NCBI RefSeq assembly: GCF_015679265.1
Contig: NZ_CP064942.1
Span: forward strand, 620,001-684,000
DNA: 64,000 nt
From: Pontivivens ytuae
Lineage (GTDB): Bacteria; Pseudomonadota; Alphaproteobacteria; Rhodobacterales; Rhodobacteraceae
Direction of reading: 5' to 3'
Positions 26,166-34,521 of the stretch are shown here, piece after piece. A program made the translations under genes and the position numbers. Under the pieces are notes generated by a model, which saw only the letters and a program-made list of their open reading frames with translations, searched no databases and had not been told where the DNA came from. Numbering within the stretch: the stretch's first letter is position 1; the number at the start of each line of letters is the position of its first letter.

Positions 26166-26525
26166 ATGAATGCCGAAGCCCCGATGGAGGGTGCCCCCCT
26201 CATCAAGCCATCGACGACCGACCATCCGCTCTATGACAGCGTGGTGGAGGCGTGCCGCACCGTGCACGACCCGGAAATCCCGGTGAACATCTACGATCTG
26301 GGCCTCGTCTACACGATCGAGATCTCGCAGGACGGCAATGTCGAGATCCTGATGACGCTGACCGCCCCCGGCTGCCCTGTTGCGGGTGAGATGCCGGGCT
26401 GGGTGGCCGAGGCGGTGGAGCCCCTGCCCGGCGTGCAGACGGTGAATGTTCAGCTCATCTGGGAGCCGCCCTGGGGCATGGAGATGCTCAGCGACGAGGC
26501 GCGGCTCGAACTGGGCTTCATGTAA
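26166..26525 (+). CDS. SufT/MIP18-family Fe-S assembly protein (DUF59)
   Basis: A 119-residue protein of the MIP18/SufT family, which helps mature iron-sulfur proteins. [17 protein letters not shown] and [16 protein letters not shown], with its conserved Cys, are diagnostic. The C-terminal [20 protein letters not shown] completes the fold. It stands alone here rather than inside a suf operon. An A-type Fe-S carrier is encoded 6 kb away (32646-32996). The start ATG at 26166 is the first in frame. Confidence 0.88.
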   Translation: MNAEAPMEGAPLIKPSTTDHPLYDSVVEACRTVHDPEIPVNIYDLGLVYTIEISQDGNVEILMTLTAPGCPVAGEMPGWVAEAVEPLPGVQTVNVQLIWEPPWGMEMLSDEARLELGFM

Positions 26526-26531
26526 TCCCGC

Positions 26532-27206
26532 TCACTCGACGCGCGTCAGCTCGAAGGGGCCGTCGGGGGTGAGCACGCGGATGCCCGGATCGGCGGGCTC
26601 GAAGGCGACGATGCGGTTGGCGTCGCCCCCTTCGCAACCGGTGAGTTCGACCCGGACGGACGTCCCCTCCTCCTGAACCGTACCGAGAGCGCAGGCACCG
26701 CGGGACCAGATCAGGGCGTCGCGGCCCAGCACCCAGTCGGGCGCCTCCGCAGTCGGATCGATGGCCCAGGCGCCGAGGAAGGGCGCGAGGGGGCCTTCGG
26801 GGATCTCCATCTCCACCTCGGCAGTGGTCTCATCGGCGAGGGCAGCGAGGCGGGCTTCGGCCTCCTGCGCGGCGAGTTCGGCGCGGCGGGCGGCGCGCAG
26901 GGCCGCCTGGGTCGCGCGCTCGGCGCGGGCGAGCGAGAGGCTCGCTTCGGCTTCGGCGCGCAGGGCGCGGACCTGATCGGCGATCTCCTGGCGGGCGGCC
27001 GCGATCTCCTCCCCTTCGGCGCGAGCGGCGGCGAGCGCTGCGGCTTCGGCATCGGTGAGGGGCGCGGTCTCCTCCACGCCGGCGACGTCGGCGGGCAGCT
27101 CCTCGCCGAGGGCGGCGGTGTCGTCGCCGCCCGTCTCCTCCTCATCCTCCCAGCAGCCCGCGAGGGCGATCAGGGCCAGTCCCGCCATCAGGGTGGTCGC
27201 GCGCAT
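26532..27206 (-). CDS. Lipoprotein with Ala/Glu-rich helical domain
   Basis: A 224-residue lipoprotein: the lipobox LAGC puts the modified Cys at residue 18. A long Ala/Glu/Arg helix (about residues 50-135, possible coiled coil) follows. Then comes a small globular domain (LAPFLGAWAIDPTAEAPDWVLGR ... ELTGCEGGDANRIVAFEPADPG) with two Cys. It is probably anchored in the outer or inner membrane, facing the periplasm. It converges on the SufT-like gene with 6 bp between stops. Function unknown. Confidence 0.7.
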   Translation of the reverse strand: MRATTLMAGLALIALAGCWEDEEETGGDDTAALGEELPADVAGVEETAPLTDAEAAALAAARAEGEEIAAARQEIADQVRALRAEAEASLSLARAERATQAALRAARRAELAAQEAEARLAALADETTAEVEMEIPEGPLAPFLGAWAIDPTAEAPDWVLGRDALIWSRGACALGTVQEEGTSVRVELTGCEGGDANRIVAFEPADPGIRVLTPDGPFELTRVE

Positions 27207-27364
27207 CGGTGCCTCCTTGTCCGGTTAACCAAGCCAACGCGCGGGGGGCTGCGCGGGTTCACGACGCGGCAATGTCGCTTCCGGACGCCGGAGAGGCGGA
27301 ATCCTCCGGGGTGGGCGCGCCGGGCCGTCTAGATTGCCTCATCCGTTTGATGTGGAGGATCGAG

Positions 27365-28912
27365 ATGGGCGAAGTGATGCGCGAGGGACGCCGCGGGCGG
27401 CGCGGCGGCGGCGGGGCCGCACGGCGGGCGGAACGCTCCGCCCCGCGCATCGAGGCCGCGCGCTACATCACGCGCAACATCCCCGATTTCGAGATCCTGA
27501 CGTCGGAGGCGCTGGAGATCATCGAGGCCAACGCCGAGACGGTGCTGGAGGAGATCGGCGTCACCTTCGGCGACAATCCCGGCGCGCTGGAGCGCTGGCG
27601 GCAGGCCGGGGCCGATCTGCGCGGCGACCGGGTGCATATTCCGCGGGGGCTGGCGCGCACGCTCTGCGCCACCGCACCGTCGCAGTTCACCCAGCATGCC
27701 CGCAATCCCGAGCGCAACGTGGAGATCGGCGGGCGCAACCTGGTGCTCGCCCCGGTCTACGGCCCGCCCTTCGTGCGCGACCTCGACGGGGTGCGGCGCT
27801 ACGCGACGATCGAGGATTTCCGGACCTTCGTGAAGCTCGGCTACCTGTCGAAATGGGTGCACCATTCGGGCGGCACGCTGTGCGAGCCGACGGATGTGGC
27901 GGTGAACAAGCGGCATCTCGACATGCTGCTCGCCCATATGACGCTGAGCGACAAGCCGTTCATGGGCGCGGTGACGGAGCCCTCCCGCGCGCGCGACAGC
28001 GTGGAGATGTGCGAGATCCTGTTCGGGGAGGCGGCGAGGCAGGCGCCGCACATGACTTCGCTCATCAACATCAACTCGCCGCTCACCTTCGACGCGGTGA
28101 TGATGGGGGCGCTGGAGGTCTATGCGGAGGCCATGCAGGCCTGCATCATCTCTCCCTTCATCGTCGGTGGGGCGATGGCGCCGGTGAGTGTGGCGGGCAC
28201 GCTGACGCAGGTGCTGGCCGAAGCGCTGGCGGGTATCGCCTACTCGCAGCTCGTGCGGCCCGGCGCACCGGTGATCTTCGGCGCGTTCGTGACCTCTATC
28301 GACATGAATTCCGGCGCGCCGACCTTCGGCACGCCCGAAGCGTCGAAGATACTGTGGGGCGCGGGGCAGCTCGCCCGGCGGCTCGGCCTGCCCTTCCGCT
28401 CCGGCGGGGGGCTGACGGGGGCGAAGCTGCCGGATGCGCAGGCGGGCTACGAGACGGCGAACACGCTGAACGCGGCGCTGACCGGTGGGGTGAACTTCAT
28501 GCTGCACGCCTGCGGCTGGCTGGAGGGCGGGCTGGTCGCGAGCTTCGAGAAGTTCGTGATGGATGCCGACCAGCTCGGCGTGCTGCATTCGATGGCGGCG
28601 GGCGTCGATGTCTCCGAGAACGGTCAGGCGATGGATGCGATCCGTGAGGTGGGGCCTGGCGGGCACTACCTCGGCTGCGCCCACACGCAGGCGAATTTCA
28701 AGGAGGCGTTCTGGCGCTCCAACCTGCTCGACTACCGGCCCTACGAGACCTGGGCCGATGACGGCGCGCCCGATACGCAGATGCTCGCCGCCAACCGGGT
28801 GCGCAAGATGCTCGACGAATACGTGGCGCCGGAGATCGATCCGAGCGTGGCCGAGGCGCTGGCCGACTACGTGGCGCGACGCAAGGCGGCGGAGCCCGAC
28901 GCCTTCGCCTGA
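27365..28912 (+). CDS. MttB-family (trimethylamine/betaine-type) methyltransferase
   Basis: A 515-residue protein of the MttB superfamily, which transfers methyl groups from quaternary or tertiary amines to a corrinoid protein. The family core is visible: EEIGVTFGDNPGALERW, PVYGPPFVRDLDGVRRYATIEDF, FMGAVTEPSRARDSVEMC, GAPVIFGAFVTSIDMNSGAPTFGTPE and GGVNFMLHACGWLEGG. The frame is open with no internal amber codon, so this is the non-pyrrolysine type; glycine betaine or a related amine is a likely but unproven substrate. The start at ATG 27365 follows TGGAGG. The N-terminus is Arg/Gly-rich. No corrinoid protein gene is nearby. Confidence 0.85.
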   Translation: MGEVMREGRRGRRGGGGAARRAERSAPRIEAARYITRNIPDFEILTSEALEIIEANAETVLEEIGVTFGDNPGALERWRQAGADLRGDRVHIPRGLARTLCATAPSQFTQHARNPERNVEIGGRNLVLAPVYGPPFVRDLDGVRRYATIEDFRTFVKLGYLSKWVHHSGGTLCEPTDVAVNKRHLDMLLAHMTLSDKPFMGAVTEPSRARDSVEMCEILFGEAARQAPHMTSLININSPLTFDAVMMGALEVYAEAMQACIISPFIVGGAMAPVSVAGTLTQVLAEALAGIAYSQLVRPGAPVIFGAFVTSIDMNSGAPTFGTPEASKILWGAGQLARRLGLPFRSGGGLTGAKLPDAQAGYETANTLNAALTGGVNFMLHACGWLEGGLVASFEKFVMDADQLGVLHSMAAGVDVSENGQAMDAIREVGPGGHYLGCAHTQANFKEAFWRSNLLDYRPYETWADDGAPDTQMLAANRVRKMLDEYVAPEIDPSVAEALADYVARRKAAEPDAFA

Positions 28913-29130
28913 GCCTCCGTGCGGGCGCGTGCGATCAGCGCGCCCAGCACCCGGACATGGCGCTGCGGCGAATAGGCCGCGGACCCCGCGCGGCGCTCGG
29001 CATCGAGCTGCGCCTCCTCCTCCACCAGCATCGGCGATTTCAGCGGCGGGGCCGTGGCGACGCGGCGGGCGGCGCCTACGAGGGTGCGCGGGCGGCGGAG
29101 CGTGGCGAGATAGTCGGCGAGATCGGACAT
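28867..29130 (-). CDS. DUF6477-like small protein
   Basis: An 87-residue protein beginning MSDLADYLATLRRPRTLVGAARR, the signature opening of the Rhodobacterales DUF6477 family. ATG at 29130. It overlaps the 3' end of the methyltransferase gene by 46 bp in convergent orientation. It is divergent from the DUF6456-like gene. Role unknown; both families are restricted to this group of alphaproteobacteria as far as I recall. Confidence 0.7.
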   Translation of the reverse strand: MSDLADYLATLRRPRTLVGAARRVATAPPLKSPMLVEEEAQLDAERRAGSAAYSPQRHVRVLGALIARARTEAQAKASGSAALRRAT

Positions 29131-29316
29131 GGCGGCTTTCCCCGGTGATGGCATGAGATCCACCGGAGCCTCGCCGGACGCGCGGGGGTGTTGCGTGCCG
29201 CGGCGTCAGAGCGCGCGCTGCCAAGCTTGGTTAACGCTTTGGTAGGATTCGCCGGATTAACGTTTCCCTACCGACGCTTTTTTCAGCACCACACTATTCG
29301 GTTTGATCTTTTGTCC

Positions 29317-30420
29317 ATGTCATCCTTCCCGGCTGGTTCGCCCCGGCCCGCGGGGTCCTGCCCCGCGCCCAGCTACCATCGCTACCTCGCTCATGTCGGC
29401 CTGTCGGTGCCGTTGCGCAGGCTCGCGCGGGGGCTGGGACATCATCCCTCGACCCTCGCCCGCACCATTTCGCGGGTCGAGGCGGAGAGGGAGGATCGTC
29501 TGCTCGATCACGCTCTCGATCGGGCGGCGGCGCGGCTGCCGGAAAGGCAGGGGACAGGGGATCTGCCGCTCGAGGAGATTTTTCCCATGGTCCATCAGGC
29601 GCTTTCCCCCGACACCCTCACCGACGCGCAGGTGGAGCGCGAAGCCGGGCGCATCCTGCGGCGGCTGAGCGAAAGCACGGCATTTCTGGCCGTGACCTCC
29701 GGTCTCGACAAGGCGGTGATCTTCCGCACCGCTTCGGGCCGCATGACCCGGATCGCGACCTGCCCGGTCGAGATCGCCGAAGCCTTCCGCCTGCGCGACT
29801 GGATCGCGGTGGAGACGAAGGGGCGTGTCATGCGCTACGTCATCACCTCCGCCGGCCGTGCCGCGCTGAAGCGGCTGCTGGCTGGCGATGCCGCGGCGAA
29901 GCGGGAGCGGCGCGAGGGCGACAGCCCGTTTGCGGCGCAGCACCGCGACGAAGCCCCGCGCGAGGTGATGGAGGCGGACGGCACCACCCGGACGCTGACC
30001 GTCAACCTCGCCGAAAGCCCGCTCGCGGCCCTCGCCCGGCGCAAGGGGCCGGACGGCAAGCCCTTCCTGAGCGGGGAGGAGCTGGAGGCGGGCGAGCGCC
30101 TGCGCGAGGCTTTCGAACGGGCGCAGATGGGTCCGCGCGTCGGCCAGAACTGGGACCGGTTCCTGGTGCCCGCCGACGGCGTTCTGCCGGGCGGCGACGG
30201 GCTTGCCGGACCGCAGGATGCGCGCGACCGGGTGACGGCGGCGCTCGCCGCGCTCGGACCGGGGCTCGGCGACATCGCCCTGCGCTGCTGCTGCTTCCTG
30301 GAGGGGCTGGAGGCCGCGGAAAAGCGGCTTGGCTGGTCGGCCCGGTCGGGCAAGGTCGTGCTCAAGATCGCGCTCGGCCGCCTCGCCCGGCACTACGGCA
30401 TCTCCCGCATCGCGGCCTGA
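29317..30420 (+). CDS. DUF6456-like DNA-binding-type protein
   Basis: A 367-residue protein. The N-terminal part (VPLRRLARGLGHHPSTLARTISRVEAE) reads as a helix-turn-helix. The C-terminal region (QNWDRFLVP ... ALAALGPGLGDIALRCCCFLEGLEAAEKRLGWSARSGKVVLKIALGRLARHYGI) is the DUF6456 core. Possibly a transcription regulator. I chose ATG 29317 after the AT-rich leader. It is divergent from the DUF6477-like gene across a 187-bp spacer. Confidence 0.72.
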   Translation: MSSFPAGSPRPAGSCPAPSYHRYLAHVGLSVPLRRLARGLGHHPSTLARTISRVEAEREDRLLDHALDRAAARLPERQGTGDLPLEEIFPMVHQALSPDTLTDAQVEREAGRILRRLSESTAFLAVTSGLDKAVIFRTASGRMTRIATCPVEIAEAFRLRDWIAVETKGRVMRYVITSAGRAALKRLLAGDAAAKRERREGDSPFAAQHRDEAPREVMEADGTTRTLTVNLAESPLAALARRKGPDGKPFLSGEELEAGERLREAFERAQMGPRVGQNWDRFLVPADGVLPGGDGLAGPQDARDRVTAALAALGPGLGDIALRCCCFLEGLEAAEKRLGWSARSGKVVLKIALGRLARHYGISRIAA

Positions 30421-30493
30421 CGCGAAGGGCATTTGCGCCGCGACTCGCATTCCGCTAATGTTGCGGCGCAACATCGCCGAGGGAGAGTTCTAC

Positions 30494-30985
30494 ATGATGA
30501 TGGGTATGCCCGCCGTTCTACTGCCCCGCGAGGGGGAGACGCTTGTCGATTACTGGGTCAGCTTCTCACCGGCGGCCCCGTTCTTCGGCATCGACTGGCG
30601 GTTCGAGGAAATGATGTGGGGCGCCGTGTCCCCCCAGGTCTTCGCCCCGACGCGGGAGAGCGCGACGGTCCTGACCGAAGGCAATATCGAGGATGCGGAG
30701 TTCGAGGACGTGGCCGAGGCCGTGGGTGCCGCGGAAGAGGCCGCGCCCGAGCCTGCCGCCGTCCCTGCTCCAGCTGCGAATGACGACCTCACCCGGATGC
30801 GCGGCGTGGGCCCGAAGCTCGCCGCCGAGCTCAACGAGATGGGTCTCACGAGCTTTGCCCAGATCGCGGAGCTGACGGAGGAGAATCTTCAGCAGATCAG
30901 CGCGAAACTGACGGCATTCAAGGACCGCCCGATGCGCGACGACTGGGTCGGCCAAGCCCGCAGCCTGATGGGCGGCCACGCCTGA
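30494..30985 (+). CDS. Helix-hairpin-helix domain protein
   Basis: A 163-residue protein. The first 60 residues are unremarkable (LVDYWVSFSPAAPFFGIDWRFEEMMW), a Glu/Ala/Pro linker follows, and the C-terminal 65 residues hold a helix-hairpin-helix (LTRMRGVGPKLAAELNEMGL). This DNA- or RNA-contacting module is also found in ribosomal-protein and polymerase relatives. ATG 30494 has GAGGGAGAG upstream; an in-frame ATG at 30458 is less well placed. Stand-alone gene; function unknown. Confidence 0.7.
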   Translation: MMMGMPAVLLPREGETLVDYWVSFSPAAPFFGIDWRFEEMMWGAVSPQVFAPTRESATVLTEGNIEDAEFEDVAEAVGAAEEAAPEPAAVPAPAANDDLTRMRGVGPKLAAELNEMGLTSFAQIAELTEENLQQISAKLTAFKDRPMRDDWVGQARSLMGGHA

Positions 30986-31019
30986 TTTCTGGCTGTCCCG
31001 GCTAGTGCTGGCGCTTTGA

Positions 31020-31170
31020 ACAAAGCGGCCCCGGATCAGGTCCGCGGCGATTGGTCTTGTTGATACCGTCCCGGCCGAAGCGCCGGGACCTTTTGCTGCT
31101 GAAGTGCTGAGGTTAAGGCGAGGTGGCCTGCATCGGGCGGCCCCGGATCGGGGTCCGGGGCGGTACGCCT
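31020..31170. repeat. Extragenic palindromic repeats
   Basis: GGCCCCGGATCAGGTCC (about 31028), a CCGTCCCGGCC...GCCGGGAC hairpin and CCCCGGATCGGGGTCCGGGG (about 31140). They are the same kind of words as in the 20808-21100 block. Present only between genes. Confidence 0.65.
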
Positions 31171-31180
31171 TTGACGCCCC

Positions 31181-31930
31181 CTACCCCGCTGCGGCGACGA
31201 TCTGGCCGAAATCGGACGCCTTCAGCGACGCGCCGCCGACGAGGCCGCCGTTGACGTTCTCGATCCCGAAGATCTCCGCCGCGTTGCCCGGTTTCACCGA
31301 GCCGCCGTAGAGCAGGCGGACGAGGGCCGCTTCGGCCTCCGGCATATGCTTGGCGAGATCGGCGCGCAGCGCATCATGGACCTCCGTGATGTCGGAGAGC
31401 TCGGGCACGCGGCCAGTGCCGATGGCCCAGACGGGCTCGTAGGCAATGACGACGCTGGCGCCGAGCGAGCCCTCGGGCAGCGAACCCGCGAGCTGCCCCA
31501 GTACGACGTCGAGGGTGCGGCCCGCGTCCCGCTCCGCTTCCGTCTCGCCCACGCAGATGATGGCGGTGAGCCCCGCGCGGATCGCCGCTTCGGCCTTGGC
31601 GCGGACGGTGGCGTCATCCTCGCCGTGATCGGCACGGCGCTCGGAGTGGCCGACGATGACGGCGGTGCCGCCAGCATCCGCGATCATCTCCGCCGCGATG
31701 TCTCCGGTATGGGCACCCGATGCCGCCGCGTGGCAGTCCTGCCCGCCCACCGCGACCGACGTGCCCGCGGCGACCTCGGCCATCGGGGCCAGCAACGTCG
31801 CGGGCGGGCAGATCAGCACGTCGCAGGAGGGCGTCGGGTGCATCTGGGCGAGCGTCGTCACCTCGGACAACGCGGCGCGGAGCCCGTTCATCTTCCAGTT
31901 TCCGGCGACGAGGGGGCGGATGGCGGGCAT
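31181..31930 (-). CDS. tpiA: Triosephosphate isomerase
   Basis: A 249-residue glycolytic/gluconeogenic enzyme interconverting dihydroxyacetone phosphate and glyceraldehyde 3-phosphate. The active-site residues are in view: Lys in AGNWKMNG, His in IVGHSERR, Glu in [11 protein letters not shown] and the phosphate loop [11 protein letters not shown] start at the ATG at 31930; an upstream in-frame start adds MKHRSAA without support. Single-copy, typical length. Confidence 0.97.
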   Translation of the reverse strand: MPAIRPLVAGNWKMNGLRAALSEVTTLAQMHPTPSCDVLICPPATLLAPMAEVAAGTSVAVGGQDCHAAASGAHTGDIAAEMIADAGGTAVIVGHSERRADHGEDDATVRAKAEAAIRAGLTAIICVGETEAERDAGRTLDVVLGQLAGSLPEGSLGASVVIAYEPVWAIGTGRVPELSDITEVHDALRADLAKHMPEAEAALVRLLYGGSVKPGNAAEIFGIENVNGGLVGGASLKASDFGQIVAAAG

Positions 31931-31977
31931 GGCGGCGCTCCTGTGCTTCATGGACCGCCGCCTGTGTAACCCGGTTG

Positions 31978-32532
31978 TTATGGCAGAACAAACTCCACGC
32001 GGCGGTTGAGCGACAGCTCCTCGCGGCGGGTGATGCCCTCGGGCAGGCGCTCGGGCGGCAGGGGCTGGGTCTCGCCGCGGCCCACGACCTCCAGCGTCGT
32101 TTCGGGTACGCCCGCGGTGATCAGCCAGTCGCGGACCGCCTCGGCCCGCTGGACGGAGAGGATGAGGTTGAAATCGGCGGGGCCGATCACGTCGGTATGC
32201 CCCTCGATCACCACGCCCTCCATGCCCGAGAGCACCTCGGCGACTGCGGAGAGGGTCGCCTCGGCCTCGGGCCGGATCGCGGCCTCGCCGAAGCTGAAGA
32301 GGACGTCGGAGAGCATCACCATGATCTCCTCCCCTTGCGCGTTGGTTTCAAGCGCAAGGTTCGGCGTGTCGGAGACGACATTCTGGATGGCGAGCGCGAT
32401 GGTCTCGGTCGGGGCAGGTTCGGCGGAGGCGGCCGGGGGCAGCAGCACATCGAGCGGCGGCGTCTGGTCGACCACCTGCGCAAAGGCCGCTACGGGGCAG
32501 AGGCAGAGGAGCGTAAGGAGGGGGCGGGGCAT
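31978..32532 (-). CDS. OmpA-family exported protein
   Basis: A 184-residue protein with a signal peptide ([18 protein letters not shown]) and a C-terminal OmpA-like peptidoglycan-binding domain. The domain includes [49 protein letters not shown] and [12 protein letters not shown]. It probably links to the cell wall in the periplasm. It lacks a beta-barrel domain. It stands alone between tpiA and the Fe-S carrier gene. Confidence 0.85.
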   Translation of the reverse strand: MPRPLLTLLCLCPVAAFAQVVDQTPPLDVLLPPAASAEPAPTETIALAIQNVVSDTPNLALETNAQGEEIMVMLSDVLFSFGEAAIRPEAEATLSAVAEVLSGMEGVVIEGHTDVIGPADFNLILSVQRAEAVRDWLITAGVPETTLEVVGRGETQPLPPERLPEGITRREELSLNRRVEFVLP

Positions 32533-32645
32533 GACATTCTCCGGGGGGTGAGAAGGTGAGGTTCGGGCACTATGGCCAACCCGCCCGGCATTACAAACAT
32601 TTCACGCGCGAAAATCCGCCGATCCATGCAACCTGTGGCTGAGCG

Positions 32646-32996
32646 TCACATTCCTGCAAACTTGATCGACTCGCCGCAGCCGCAGGCCTCGGTCACATTC
32701 GGGTTGTTGAACTCGAACCCGCTTTCGAGAAGCGCTGTCTTGTAGTCGATCTCGGTCCCGAAGAGGAACATCTGCGCCATGGGCGCGATCATCACGCGCG
32801 CACCGTCCTGCTCGACCACCTCGTCATGGGGGTCGATCTCGTCCACGTAGTCCATGGTGTACTCCATGCCCGCGCAGCCGCCCTTCTTGACGCCGACGCG
32901 CAGGCCCTTGGTCCCGCCATGCTCCATGAGCTTGCGGATCTGCGCGGCGGCGCGGTCGGTCATGGTCACGGCCTGTTTGCCGGGGATGGCGAACAT
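32646..32996 (-). CDS. A-type iron-sulfur carrier (IscA/SufA/ErpA family)
   Basis: A 116-residue Fe-S scaffold or carrier. The three cluster-binding Cys are in VKKGGCAGMEY and TEACGCGESI. The start is at ATG 32996, giving a typical family length. It accepts clusters from a primary scaffold and hands them to target proteins in the cytoplasm. It is encoded apart from the suf operon, as many ErpA-type genes are. The exact subfamily cannot be settled by eye. Confidence 0.92.
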   Translation of the reverse strand: MFAIPGKQAVTMTDRAAAQIRKLMEHGGTKGLRVGVKKGGCAGMEYTMDYVDEIDPHDEVVEQDGARVMIAPMAQMFLFGTEIDYKTALLESGFEFNNPNVTEACGCGESIKFAGM

Positions 32997-33049
32997 CGGA
33001 GCACTCCTCGAATACCTGAGCGGAAAGATAAGATGCTCCGGCCCGGAGC

Positions 33050-33742
33050 TCAAGCGGCGAGGCGCTCGAGGAGACCCTGCGTCGCGAGGCCGACGAGGAT
33101 GGCCCAGGCGAAACTGACGAGGGTGCCGACGATGACGTATTCCGCCTGCCGCTTGTCATGGGTCGCCTCGAAGCGGAGTACGGACTTCGCCGCGATCAGG
33201 AAGCCGATGGCGGCGAACTGCGTCTGCAGGACGAGGACGAAGATCAGCAGGCGTTCGGCGAGGCCGATATACGTGCCGCCGTCCTTGAGGCCGAGGGCGG
33301 GCCCCTCCCACTCCGTATCGCCCGCGATCAGGTCGTCCATGAAGGCGCCGATGCCGAAGCGGCCCATCTGGAGCGCGGCGATCAGGCCCGCGGCGACAGC
33401 CATGACCGGCAGCGCCTCCGGAACGGGCCAAGACCAGAGGCCCGGCAGCACCAGGGCAAGCCCGCCGATCACCGCGAGATGCGCCACCTGGTCGAGCGCG
33501 AAGCCCCGCCAGCCGCCGCCGAAGCGCAGCTTGAGCGCGTCGATCGCCAGATGCGTGCCGCCAAGGATCAAAAGCGCGAAGATCGGCACGGTGCCCAGCG
33601 CCAGTGCGGCGAGCAGGACGTGGGTCGCCACATGGGCGAGCAGCATCAGCGGCTCGCGCTTGCGGCGGATCATGACGCCCGGCTGCATCAGGAAGTCGCC
33701 GACCATGTGGGCGAAGAGCAGCGGGACGAGGGTTTCGATCAT
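33050..33742 (-). CDS. DUF3307 membrane protein
   Basis: A 230-residue inner-membrane protein with about six membrane segments. The start (LVPLLFAHMVGDFLMQPGVMIRRKRE) and the THLAIDALKLR motif mark the DUF3307 family. It is encoded 94 bp downstream of a SatD-like gene on the same strand, a pairing I know from other bacteria. The spacer carries inverted repeats that may serve control. Function unknown. Confidence 0.82.
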   Translation of the reverse strand: MIETLVPLLFAHMVGDFLMQPGVMIRRKREPLMLLAHVATHVLLAALALGTVPIFALLILGGTHLAIDALKLRFGGGWRGFALDQVAHLAVIGGLALVLPGLWSWPVPEALPVMAVAAGLIAALQMGRFGIGAFMDDLIAGDTEWEGPALGLKDGGTYIGLAERLLIFVLVLQTQFAAIGFLIAAKSVLRFEATHDKRQAEYVIVGTLVSFAWAILVGLATQGLLERLAA

Positions 33743-33815
33743 CGGTGGCCTGCATGTCTGCAGCCTTGATCGGCTGCTTTCCGGTTTGCAGCCTCTGGAG
33801 GCTGTCTTCGCATTA

Positions 33816-33847
33816 ACAACCGAATTTGGTTGTAAATCATTTTACAA
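33816..33847. promoter_or_regulatory. Two overlapping inverted repeats upstream of the DUF3307 gene
   Basis: ACAACCGAATTTGGTTGT (33816-33833) and TTGTAAATCATTTTACAA (33830-33847) are adjoining palindromes in an AT-rich patch. They lie at the end of the SatD-like gene and before DUF3307. They look like binding sites for a dimeric regulator, perhaps the SatD-like protein itself. Confidence 0.5.
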
Positions 33848-34493
33848 TTGAATCGCGTTGTTCAATAGCTCGTAACAGATGCTCCATCGCCTCGAATTCG
33901 GCGCGCACGAGGTGGGCCGTGACGGCCTGCTGCCGGACGGGGGGGCTCATACGCTCCGCAATCGTCGCGTGATCCGGCGCGTCCGGCTGTAGCGAATGGC
34001 ACAGAACCCGGGCCTGCGCCTGCGTCCAACGCTGCGACACCCCGTCGGCGAGGGCCATGGCGGCGGAGGTGAGGGCGGGGTCGGAATCGTCCGCGCGCAG
34101 CATGTCGAGCCACGGACGGCGGCGCATCTTGTCGAGGCGGGTGCCCGCGGCGCGGATGAGGTCACCTCCGGTTCGGGCGACGTCGGCGCCGTCCCAGGGC
34201 TCGAAATGGCCGGTGGCGATGACGATGCGGGTGCGGAAATCGCGGTCCACCGCCGTCAGCCGCGCCCGGATGTAGAAGGCCGCGCGCACGGCATAGAGCG
34301 GATCGCCGAGGCCCAGTTGCCAGCCGTCCCCGCGGACGCGGGACAGCGGCGTGGTGCGCGGCGCGGGATCCCACTTGGCAAGATCGGCCACGGCGGCCTC
34401 CATCACCTCGAACAGGCGGTCGAGGGCGCCGGGCGGCAGCTTGCCGGAGCGCAGGACGTCTCCGGTCAGGACGGCGTGGACGGGGTCGGGCAA
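33837..34493 (-). CDS. SatD-like protein
   Basis: A 218-residue protein. HAVLTGDVLRSGKLPPGALDRLFEVMEAAV and RVRGDGWQLGL recall the SatD family (usually GDIVNSR near the N-terminus), and the C-terminal HTH-like helices (WTQAQARVLCHSLQPDAPDHATIAERM) suggest DNA binding. The best start is TTG 34493, with GGAGG 6 bases upstream; the longer frame has an Arg/Pro-rich non-native N-terminus. It is paired with DUF3307 downstream. Probably regulatory. Confidence 0.65.
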   Translation of the reverse strand: MPDPVHAVLTGDVLRSGKLPPGALDRLFEVMEAAVADLAKWDPAPRTTPLSRVRGDGWQLGLGDPLYAVRAAFYIRARLTAVDRDFRTRIVIATGHFEPWDGADVARTGGDLIRAAGTRLDKMRRRPWLDMLRADDSDPALTSAAMALADGVSQRWTQAQARVLCHSLQPDAPDHATIAERMSPPVRQQAVTAHLVRAEFEAMEHLLRAIEQRDSIVK

Positions 34494-34521
34494 GGAGGGC
34501 CTCCGCGGAACTGCGCGAACT

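Noticed and set aside
27329..29224. A 631-codon minus-strand frame opposite the MttB-family gene
   Set aside because: Low-complexity Arg/His-rich composition, antisense of a conserved protein.
29229..29270. Possible CtrA-type sites (two TTAACG words) before the DUF6456 gene
   Set aside because: The spacing does not fit TTAA-N7-TTAA, so I could not support a CtrA box.
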